Assembly (NCBI GenBank): GCA_018903015.1
Contig: JAHIPR010000234.1
Coordinates: 1 to 5,746, forward strand
Reading direction: 5' to 3'
From: a bacterium
Lineage (GTDB): Bacteria > Atribacterota > JS1 > SB-45 > 34-128
Length of the DNA: 5,746 nt
In this document: one piece after another, positions 1 to 5,746 of the stretch
How positions within the stretch are numbered: the first letter of the stretch is position 1
Layout of the letters: the number at the start of each line of letters is the position of its first letter
Notes under the pieces: generated by a model
What the model was told of the DNA's origin: nothing
The model's input: only the letters and a program-made list of their open reading frames with translations
Databases searched by the model: none
Position numbers and translations under genes: made by a program

Positions 1-1494
1 TGGCGAATGATAATTATCGGAATGTCCCATTTTATTGAATTAGATTTTAAAAACAGATTATTTGAGCATCTTCTTTTACTGTCTAATTCTTTTTTTGGCA
101 GAATAAAGACCGGAGATATAATGGCTCATATGACCAATGATATGAGTGCAATAAGACAGGCTTGTTCTTTCGGAATAATTGCCGGTTTTGATGCTGTCTT
201 TCTTTTTTTAGCCACATTGATATTTATGTTATTTATAAACGTTAGACTTACCCTTTATGCCCTGATTCCTTTTCCCATAATTTCACTTATATCATTATTC
301 TTTGTAAAATTATTGTTTAGAAGATTTAAAAGTGTTCAAGAATCATTCTCCTCTATGACAGAAAAAGTACGAGAGATCATATCAGGAATAAAAATTATTC
401 AAGCATTTCAACAAGAAGAACTCGAATCCGGAAACTTTAATAAATTAAGCCAGGATTATCTGGAAAAGAATATTTCTCTTATCAAGATTTGGGGGACTAT
501 GTTCCCCTTGATATTTCTATTTTCTGAAATAGGGATGGTAATAATACTCTGGGTAGGCGGTCAACAGGTTATACTTAATGAGTTAACTACTGGTGAATTA
601 GTTGCATTTTTTTCATATCTGGGGATTATTACCTGGCCTATGATGGCTATAGGGATGGTGATCAATATATTTCAGAGGGGTAATGCTTCTTATAAACGTA
701 TACTCGATTTTCTTGAGGAAAAGCCAGATATTTATAATGAGCCCAAAGCAGAGAGTCACCTTTTAAGAGGGGATATAAGATTGGAGAATGTTTGTTTCTC
801 TTATGAAGACCAGAATATTTTAAATGAAATAAATATGGACATAAAACAGGGTGAGTATGTAGGAATATGTGGGGGGATAGGTTCCGGGAAAAGCGCTATA
901 GCAAGGTTAATTTTAAGAATTATTGAACCTCAGAAAGGAAAAATCTTTTATGATTCTATAAATTATAAGAAGATAACCATATCAGCAGTACGGGACAGCA
1001 TGGGCTATATCCCTCAAGATTCTTTTCTCTTCTTAGATACAATTGAGAATAACGTTAGATTTGGTAAGCCTGATGCCACTTTAGAGGAGATAATAGAGGC
1101 TTGCAAGGTTGCTTCGGTACATAAAAATATAATGGAATTAAAAGATGAGTACAAAACAGTGGTAGGGGAAAAGGGCGTAACTTTATCCGGAGGTCAGAAA
1201 CAGAGATTGTGTATAGCCCGGGCAATTATTAGAAGACCTCAAATTCTTATTCTCGATGATGCTTTAAGTGCTGTGGATACTAATACAGAAAAGGAAATTA
1301 TTAAAAATTTAGAAAATTATTCCCAAGGTATTACTACTATAATTATTTCGCATCGCATATCTTCATTTATTAAAGCAGATAAAATATTTGTGCTGGATAA
1401 AGGTATAATTGAAAGCCGTGGCACCCATCGAGAACTGATCAAAAAATCTGAAATATATAAAAGTATTTATAAAATACAAAAACTGGAAGAATAA
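1..1494 (+). CDS. ABC exporter half-transporter, catalytically degenerate subunit (YheI/BmrC-like), 5' truncated
   Basis: This is a fused membrane and ATPase half of a type I ABC exporter, probably pumping lipophilic compounds or drugs out of the cytoplasm as a heterodimer with the next gene. The frame is open to base 1 (Trp-Arg precede the Met at base 7), and the first residues already match the stretch after TM2. The Met at 7 is therefore internal and roughly 90 N-terminal residues are missing. Counting that Met as 1: coupling-helix region GDIMAHMTND 36-45, TM3 about 56-78, TM4 about 80-105, TM5 about 161-185, TM6 about 195-222. The nucleotide-binding domain has A-loop Tyr266, Walker A GGIGSGKS 289-296, Q-loop Gln337, canonical signature LSGGQ 393-397, Walker B ILILDD 413-418, D-loop SAVD 421-424 and H-loop His449. 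The residue after the Walker B Asp is Asp418, not Glu, as in the degenerate subunit of TM287/288 and LmrCD. The substrate cannot be read from sequence. Confidence 0.93.
   Translation, partial: WRMIIIGMSHFIELDFKNRLFEHLLLLSNSFFGRIKTGDIMAHMTNDMSAIRQACSFGIIAGFDAVFLFLATLIFMLFINVRLTLYALIPFPIISLISLFFVKLLFRRFKSVQESFSSMTEKVREIISGIKIIQAFQQEELESGNFNKLSQDYLEKNISLIKIWGTMFPLIFLFSEIGMVIILWVGGQQVILNELTTGELVAFFSYLGIITWPMMAIGMVINIFQRGNASYKRILDFLEEKPDIYNEPKAESHLLRGDIRLENVCFSYEDQNILNEINMDIKQGEYVGICGGIGSGKSAIARLILRIIEPQKGKIFYDSINYKKITISAVRDSMGYIPQDSFLFLDTIENNVRFGKPDATLEEIIEACKVASVHKNIMELKDEYKTVVGEKGVTLSGGQKQRLCIARAIIRRPQILILDDALSAVDTNTEKEIIKNLENYSQGITTIIISHRISSFIKADKIFVLDKGIIESRGTHRELIKKSEIYKSIYKIQKLEE
1485..1489 (+). 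promoter_or_regulatory. Ribosome binding site of the second ABC gene, inside the first
   Basis: GGAAG lies 7 bases before the ATG at 1497 and within the last codons of the preceding gene, whose stop codon is 2 bases before that ATG. This layout supports the ATG at 1497 as the start and suggests translational coupling, which would help make the two half-transporters in equal amounts. The match to the Shine-Dalgarno consensus is moderate. Confidence 0.55.
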
Positions 1495-1496
1495 AG

Positions 1497-3554
1497 ATGA
1501 AAGAAGAAAAATTATATTCTGGTTTAGATAAAAAAATATTTTCAAAATTGTGGCAATATGGAAAGCCCTATTGGCAGAAAATTATAATAATCTTCTTGCT
1601 TATTCTAATTATTAGCGGCATACAAATCGTGCTTCCTTTGATAACCAAGACTGTGGTGGATAATTATATCGAAAGAAGTTATCAGAAAATATTACTAAAT
1701 GATCTATCGATAGAAATAACCAGTAAATATAAAGCCTACCAGGTGAGGACGGATAATTTTATTTTTTTACCCTCAAATCTGCTCAGCAAAGATGAATCCC
1801 TTGAGTTACAAAAGGACTCGCTTATTCTGCCAGAGAAATATTTAATGGTTAAAGATAAAGAAGAGTTAAGTAAATTAAAACAGTATCAACTTAATATTAT
1901 TGATACAGAGAAAGGTATTTTTATCCCTCATTCCGAAATTCAAAAAATACCTCGTGAGCACATAAAAACACTAAGATATAATGATTTTAAAATGGTTAAG
2001 CTATTTGCCTTGTTGTATGTGGGGCTTCTTCTGTTATCTTTTGTGTTTAATTACTTTCAAGTAATTATGATGGCTTTGGTCAGTGAAAAGATGATGTACG
2101 ATTTGAGAAGTGGTTTGTTAAAACATGTAACCTCTCTTTCTCTAAACTTTTTTAATAGTAATCCCATTGGGAGATTAGTAACCAGACTAACTAATGATGT
2201 TAACGCTTTGAGAGAATTGTTTACCGATGTATTGGTTTATTCTGTCAAGGATATTATTACAGTTATGGGCGTCCTGGTCGTTATTTTTATGTTATCTATT
2301 CAATTAGGCCTGGCAATACTTATTCTTGTGCCAATAATCATTATTATCCTCTTTTTGTTCCAAAAATATGCTCGAGAGGCATATGGAAAAGTAAGGATTG
2401 CCCTTGCCAAAGTGAATAGCTTTTTATCAGAATCAATATCGGGAATTTTGCTTATTCAGACTTTCAATCAAGAAAGTAGATTCGAGGGTGATTTTAACAA
2501 AATTGGTATAAGTTATTATAATGCCAACATGCATCAACTATTAATATTTTCCATATTCCGGCCGCTCATTGATGTTTTATCCTATATTACCCTCGGTACG
2601 ATAATATATTTCGGTGGGAAAGCTGTATTAGGGGGAGAAATTTCTATTGGGGTGCTCATTGCTTTTATATCTTATATTCATATGTTTTTTAGACCAATCT
2701 TTGATTTCTCAGAAAGATATAATATATTACAATCAGCTATGGCTTCTTCTGAACGAATATTCCTTCTTTTTGAGGAAAATGATAAAATATATTCCCCTTA
2801 CCATCCCAGATATCCCCATAATATAGAAGGGAGAGTCGAATTTAGAAATGTATCTTTCGAATATAAAGATAACGAAAAAGTTATTAATAATATATCCTTT
2901 ATTGTCGAATCCAACGAATCGGTTGCTTTTGTAGGAGCAACCGGGGCAGGAAAAACAACCCTAATAAACCTTCTTTTGAGATTTTATGACCCCACTAAAG
3001 GCGAAATTTTAATTGATGGAATCGATATAAAAAATATGGATTTGAAATTTTTAAGAAAATATTTCGGATTAGTTCTGCAGGATGTTTTTATGTTTGCTGG
3101 AGATATTAAATATAATATTATCCTTAATAATGAAATAGAGGATAATAAGATGATTGAATATGCAAAATATGTTAATGCCCACAATTTTATCAATAAATTG
3201 AAGAAAAAATATGAGAACATTGTTTCTGAAGGAGGGTCAAATCTTTCTACTGGCCAGAGGCAACTCATCGCTTTTGCTCGGGCACTGGCCAAAGAACCCA
3301 GAATACTCATTCTTGATGAGGCTACCAGCAGTATAGACAGTGAAACTGAATATCTTATCCAGGATGCGATAAAAAAGATTATGAAAGGGAGAAGCAGTAT
3401 TGCCATTGCCCATCGGTTATCTACCATTCAGGATGTAAATAGAATATATGTAATGAGCAAGGGTAAAATTGTCGAGAGTGGAACCCACTCTCAATTACTC
3501 GCCCATAAGGGCTACTATTTCGAATTATACAAATTCCAATACCTAAAAACCTAA
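1497..3554 (+). CDS. ABC exporter half-transporter, catalytic subunit with extracellular insertion (YheH/BmrD-like)
   Basis: This complete 685-residue half-transporter is the likely obligate partner of the upstream gene and, by family logic, carries the hydrolysing ATP site. TM1 is about 28-50. A hydrophilic, charged insertion of about 100 residues (about 58-165) follows before TM2 (about 166-192), so it should face outside. TM3 and TM4 span about 248-290, and TM5 and TM6 about 353-402. The nucleotide-binding domain has A-loop Tyr456, Walker A GATGAGKTT 480-488, Q-loop Gln528, signature LSTGQ 583-587, Walker B ILILDE 603-608 with catalytic Glu608, D-loop SSID 611-614 and H-loop His639. The second signature Gly is Thr, a change typical of this subunit type (compare LSQGQ in TM288). 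Length and insertion match the YheH/BmrD branch (about 670 residues) better than ordinary half-transporters (about 580). Heterodimer assignment is secure by family; the cargo is unknown. Confidence 0.95.
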   Translation: MKEEKLYSGLDKKIFSKLWQYGKPYWQKIIIIFLLILIISGIQIVLPLITKTVVDNYIERSYQKILLNDLSIEITSKYKAYQVRTDNFIFLPSNLLSKDESLELQKDSLILPEKYLMVKDKEELSKLKQYQLNIIDTEKGIFIPHSEIQKIPREHIKTLRYNDFKMVKLFALLYVGLLLLSFVFNYFQVIMMALVSEKMMYDLRSGLLKHVTSLSLNFFNSNPIGRLVTRLTNDVNALRELFTDVLVYSVKDIITVMGVLVVIFMLSIQLGLAILILVPIIIIILFLFQKYAREAYGKVRIALAKVNSFLSESISGILLIQTFNQESRFEGDFNKIGISYYNANMHQLLIFSIFRPLIDVLSYITLGTIIYFGGKAVLGGEISIGVLIAFISYIHMFFRPIFDFSERYNILQSAMASSERIFLLFEENDKIYSPYHPRYPHNIEGRVEFRNVSFEYKDNEKVINNISFIVESNESVAFVGATGAGKTTLINLLLRFYDPTKGEILIDGIDIKNMDLKFLRKYFGLVLQDVFMFAGDIKYNIILNNEIEDNKMIEYAKYVNAHNFINKLKKKYENIVSEGGSNLSTGQRQLIAFARALAKEPRILILDEATSSIDSETEYLIQDAIKKIMKGRSSIAIAHRLSTIQDVNRIYVMSKGKIVESGTHSQLLAHKGYYFELYKFQYLKT

Positions 3555-3555
3555 T

Positions 3556-3560
3556 AAGAG
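3556..3560 (+). promoter_or_regulatory. Weak ribosome binding site before the molybdopterin oxidoreductase
   Basis: The only purine-rich stretch before the oxidoreductase is AAGAG, just after the stop of the ABC gene. It is 8 bases from a GTG at 3569 and 11 from the ATG at 3572, which follows directly in frame. Spacing slightly favours the GTG and initiation-codon preference favours the ATG; the protein differs by one residue. The weak site suggests that translation depends partly on ribosomes arriving from the upstream gene. Confidence 0.35.
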
Positions 3561-3568
3561 ATGGTCGT

Positions 3569-5620
3569 GTGATGAAAAAATATAGTATGAATACTACTGA
3601 TAAGAAAGTGAAAATAATAAATTCAGTGTGTTCTAAGGATTGTTTTGGTTCCTGTTCGTTGGCAGTTGATGTAGAAAAAGGGAAGATAATAAAAGTTAGA
3701 GGAAATCGCAATAGTCCGGTAAATCAGGGCAGGATATGTACTAAAGGGATGCACTATCCAAATATGCTCTACAGCCCGGAAAGATTATTATATCCCTTGC
3801 AAAGAATTGGCAAGCGCGGCAAAGGTGAGTTTAAAAGAATTGGTTGGGAGCAGACCTTAGATATCATTTATGAAAAACTTAAAAATTTAAAAGAACAATA
3901 TGGACCGGAGTCGGTTTTATATTATAATAGATTCGCCAATTTGGGAGTGGTGAAAAATTGTGCTTATGGTTTCTGGTATCAATTTGGCGGTTTTACTTCC
4001 ACTTACGGCGGACTGTGTGATTCTGCAGCCCAGGAAGCAATCACTTTAACTTATGGAGAAGTAAAACATAATGAGATTTCTGACCTGGAAAACTCAAAAT
4101 TAATCATATTGTGGGGCTCAAATCCCGCCTATACTAATATTCATTTAATGCATCATGTAAATAAGGCAGTGGGTAGGGGAGCAAAATTAATAACTATAGA
4201 TATTAGGGAAAATGAGTCGGGAGCCAAAAGTCATTTATATTTGAATCCTCGACCGGGAACCGATGGCTGCCTTGCTCTGGGGATAGCCAATCAACTTATT
4301 GAAAATAAATTAGTAGACGATAATTTTATTAACCAACATACTTTTGGTTTTGATGAGTTTAAGGAATTAGCAAAAGATTATCCTTTAGAAAAAGTCTTGG
4401 CTATAACCGAAATTCCTATCGGTAAAATTAAAAATTTAATAAACTATCTAAAAGAAAATCCCCGATATGCCCTTATCTTCGGGATGGGTGTTCAAAGATA
4501 TACCAATGGGGGTCAAACTATAAGAGCCATATCTCTTTTGCCGGCATTAACCGGAAGCATCGGTAAGAAAGGTTGTGGATTTTACTTTAGTGATAGGCAG
4601 GCACCTGAATTAAATTGGCCTTTTTTCCCTCCTAAACCCAAGAGGATTCGTAATTCCATAGCGGTAGCAAAACTTGCCAGCGAATTGAATAATCAAGCCG
4701 ATCCTCCGGTGAAAGCTGTTTGGATTGAGCAGGCCAATCCTATGACCAGTAACCCGAACACTAATCTCCTTGCCCGGGCGATGAATCAATTAGATTTAAT
4801 CGTGGTAGCCGATCTTTTTTTAACTGATACCGCCAGAATGGCAGATATATTTTTGCCTGCAGCTTCTATGTATGAGTATTATGATCTGATCACCGGGTAT
4901 GGTCATTCTTATATTCAGTTACAACAACAACTAATTGATCTGCCCGGTGAATGTAAACACGAAAGTGAGATATACCGACTGTTAAGTAAAAAGTTTGATT
5001 TTAATTTAGACTATTTGCCGGAAAATAATTTGATTACTATAGAAAAAGTAATTAATAATTCTAATTTAAATACCGATGTTGATGAATTAAAAGGAAAGCC
5101 CTATCTTCATCCCAGTTATCAAGAGATAGCTTTTGGTGATTTAAAATTTAGCACTCCTACCCAAAAAGTAGAATTTTTCAGCCAGAGAATGAGAGATAGA
5201 TGGGGAGAAGACCCCCTACCGGCATATAACGAGCCGGTAGAAAATAGATATAGTTCTCCCAATATTTATAATAAATATCCTTTATCTTTGATAACCAGCC
5301 ATGCACAAGATAAAATGAATTCTCAATTTTCAGGTACATCTATTTTTAAAGAAAAACCTTTTATTTGGATTAATCCTCAGGATGCAGCCAAAAGAGGAAT
5401 CAATGGAAAAGATAGAGTAAAAGTGTATAATGAGAGAGGCAGTTTAATTTTGAAGGCTTTCCTTTCCGAAAAAGTCACCCCAGGAATTGTGCACACTTAT
5501 TTTGGCTGGTGGGATGGAGTACACCAAGCCAACCTCAATAAACTCACCGGAGAATATATAAGTGATATAGGTTATGGAACCGCTTTTCACAATTGTTTGG
5601 TTGAAATTCAAAAAGTGTAA
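3569..5620 (+). CDS. Molybdopterin oxidoreductase, DMSO reductase superfamily, cytoplasmic, substrate unknown
   Basis: This is a 683-residue catalytic subunit predicted to bind a bis-molybdopterin guanine dinucleotide cofactor (Mo or W) and one [4Fe-4S] cluster, and to carry out a two-electron redox or oxygen-atom transfer. Cluster ligands are Cys21, Cys25, Cys29 and Cys57 (spacing 3, 3, 27), followed by Lys59 in CTKG, where the family usually has a basic residue between cluster and pterin. The catalytic domain follows, with cofactor-binding stretches LWGSNP 181-186, RPGTDG 228-233, LTGSIGKKGCG 327-337 and EQANPMTSNP 387-396. A C-terminal dinucleotide-binding domain spans about 570-680. Aligning GLCDSAAQ (148-155) with the superfamily puts Cys150 at the metal-ligand position, followed by Asp151. 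The N-terminus has neither a twin-arginine motif nor a hydrophobic segment, so the enzyme should stay in the cytoplasm. It starts 14 bases after the ABC gene. No small ferredoxin-like or membrane-anchor subunit lies in the window. The superfamily is certain; DmsA-, thiosulfate reductase- or formate dehydrogenase-type activity cannot be assigned. Confidence 0.93.
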   Translation: MMKKYSMNTTDKKVKIINSVCSKDCFGSCSLAVDVEKGKIIKVRGNRNSPVNQGRICTKGMHYPNMLYSPERLLYPLQRIGKRGKGEFKRIGWEQTLDIIYEKLKNLKEQYGPESVLYYNRFANLGVVKNCAYGFWYQFGGFTSTYGGLCDSAAQEAITLTYGEVKHNEISDLENSKLIILWGSNPAYTNIHLMHHVNKAVGRGAKLITIDIRENESGAKSHLYLNPRPGTDGCLALGIANQLIENKLVDDNFINQHTFGFDEFKELAKDYPLEKVLAITEIPIGKIKNLINYLKENPRYALIFGMGVQRYTNGGQTIRAISLLPALTGSIGKKGCGFYFSDRQAPELNWPFFPPKPKRIRNSIAVAKLASELNNQADPPVKAVWIEQANPMTSNPNTNLLARAMNQLDLIVVADLFLTDTARMADIFLPAASMYEYYDLITGYGHSYIQLQQQLIDLPGECKHESEIYRLLSKKFDFNLDYLPENNLITIEKVINNSNLNTDVDELKGKPYLHPSYQEIAFGDLKFSTPTQKVEFFSQRMRDRWGEDPLPAYNEPVENRYSSPNIYNKYPLSLITSHAQDKMNSQFSGTSIFKEKPFIWINPQDAAKRGINGKDRVKVYNERGSLILKAFLSEKVTPGIVHTYFGWWDGVHQANLNKLTGEYISDIGYGTAFHNCLVEIQKV

Positions 5621-5634
5621 AAATACAGAAAAAA

Positions 5635-5659
5635 GAACAGGGGACGGTTATCTGTTCCC
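5635..5659. repeat. G-rich intergenic palindrome, possible REP-type dispersed repeat
   Basis: The 52-base gap between oxidoreductase and nitroreductase contains two overlapping stem options. GAACAG (5635-5640) pairs perfectly with CTGTTC (5652-5657) around an 11-base loop. Alternatively GGGGAC (5640-5645) pairs with GTTCCC (5654-5659), with one G-U wobble, around an 8-base loop. The G/C-rich core stands out from the AT-rich surroundings. From memory, it resembles the GGGGACGGTTCT...GTTCCC family of short palindromes scattered between genes in several anaerobe genomes; no search was made. It has no T-run after the stem, so it is not a standard intrinsic terminator. Confidence 0.5.
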
Positions 5660-5661
5660 GT

Positions 5662-5667
5662 GGAGGG
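5662..5667 (+). promoter_or_regulatory. Strong ribosome binding site of the nitroreductase gene
   Basis: GGAGGG is a near-perfect Shine-Dalgarno sequence placed 5 bases before the GTG at 5673. No ATG occurs in frame between the preceding stop codon and this position, so the site settles the GTG start. It directly follows the intergenic palindrome, so the stem could compete with ribosome access. Confidence 0.8.
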
Positions 5668-5672
5668 ATTTA

Positions 5673-5746
5673 GTGAAATTTTTAGATTTAGTAAAAAAAA
5701 GACAGAGTGTAAGAAAATATCTGGATAAACCTGTTGAGCGGGAGAA
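5673..5746 (+). CDS. Nitroreductase-family protein, N-terminus only (3' truncated)
   Basis: Only the first 24 codons are present before the window ends. After the GTG start the residues read FLDLVKKRQSVRKYLDKPVE, which matches the N-terminal signature of the nitroreductase family: a short helix, then an (R)xSxRKY motif whose arginine and serine region contacts the FMN phosphate, then the conserved D-KPVE turn. Full-length members are usually about 170-220 residues, bind FMN as dimers, and reduce nitro compounds, quinones or other acceptors with NAD(P)H; some carry an extra ferredoxin domain. Which subfamily this is cannot be told from 24 residues. The 52-base gap to the oxidoreductase and the shared strand allow co-transcription, but the gap also has its own palindrome and strong ribosome binding site. 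Confidence 0.82.
   Translation, partial: MKFLDLVKKRQSVRKYLDKPVERE

Noticed and set aside
7..9. ATG at base 7 as the true start of the first ABC gene.
   Set aside because: The frame stays open upstream to base 1, and the protein from this point lacks TM1 and TM2, which every exporter half-transporter needs. It is an internal methionine.
2984..3427. Long minus-strand open frame opposite the second ABC gene; others lie at 1363-1545 and 3421-3711.
   Set aside because: They lie opposite strongly conserved coding sequence, their products match no recognisable family, and they are explained as frames left open by the codon use of the real genes.
3474..3492. Perfect 8-base inverted repeat GAGAGTGG / CCACTCTC with a 3-base loop near the end of the second ABC gene.
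   Set aside because: It lies in the conserved coding motif VESGTHS. About one such 8-base stem with a short loop is expected by chance in a window this long, and there is no T-run after it, so it is not called a terminator.
3561..3572. Three-codon mini-ORF (ATG GTC GTG TGA) whose stop overlaps the ATG at 3572.
   Set aside because: It resembles a translational coupling device, but so short a frame arises easily by chance and no good ribosome binding site precedes it.
5216..5240. Perfect 8-base inverted repeat CTACCGGC / GCCGGTAG with a 9-base loop inside the oxidoreductase gene.
   Set aside because: It sits in the middle of a reading frame with no sign of regulation and is within chance expectation for the window length.
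5601..5629. Possible promoter TTGAAA, 17 bases, TACAGA before the nitroreductase gene.
   Set aside because: The -35 match is good, but the -10 box matches only three of six consensus bases, which in AT-rich DNA is not enough to call a promoter.

Overview
The window is a gene-dense, AT-rich stretch of bacterial DNA (about one-third G+C by eye). It favours AGA for arginine and ATA for isoleucine, and all genes lie on the + strand. It holds four coding regions, the outer two cut by the window edges: two ABC half-transporters, a molybdopterin oxidoreductase and the first codons of a nitroreductase-family protein. The molybdopterin/iron-sulfur enzyme next to a nitroreductase, together with the base composition, suggests an anaerobe of clostridial or similar deep-branching type (Atribacterota-like is one possibility). 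The sequence alone does not fix the taxon.

Layout: positions 1-1494 are the 3' part of a type I ABC exporter half-transporter whose N-terminus lies upstream. Two bases later, 1497-3554 encode a complete second half-transporter with a large insertion between TM1 and TM2. The pair has the complementary defects of a heterodimeric exporter of the YheI/YheH (BmrC/BmrD), LmrCD and TM287/288 type: Asp in place of the catalytic Glu in the first subunit, and an altered signature motif (LSTGQ) in the second. After 14 bases, 3569-5620 encode a complete 683-residue molybdopterin oxidoreductase of the DMSO reductase superfamily, with an N-terminal [4Fe-4S] site and no export signal. A 52-base gap carries a small G-rich palindrome that looks like a dispersed REP-type element. 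A strong ribosome binding site and a GTG start at 5673 then open a nitroreductase-family gene that runs off the window.

The first three genes are packed tightly enough to be one transcription unit, and the nitroreductase may be its distal member. The two ABC proteins very likely form one membrane exporter. The oxidoreductase is predicted to be cytoplasmic. Any functional link between export and redox chemistry is suggested only by gene order. I found no RNA genes, CRISPR array or insertion sequence, and no clear promoter or intrinsic terminator. The closest thing to an undescribed element is the intergenic palindrome. The most open functional question is the substrate of the apparently stand-alone, signal-less molybdoenzyme with a putative Cys-Asp active-site pair.
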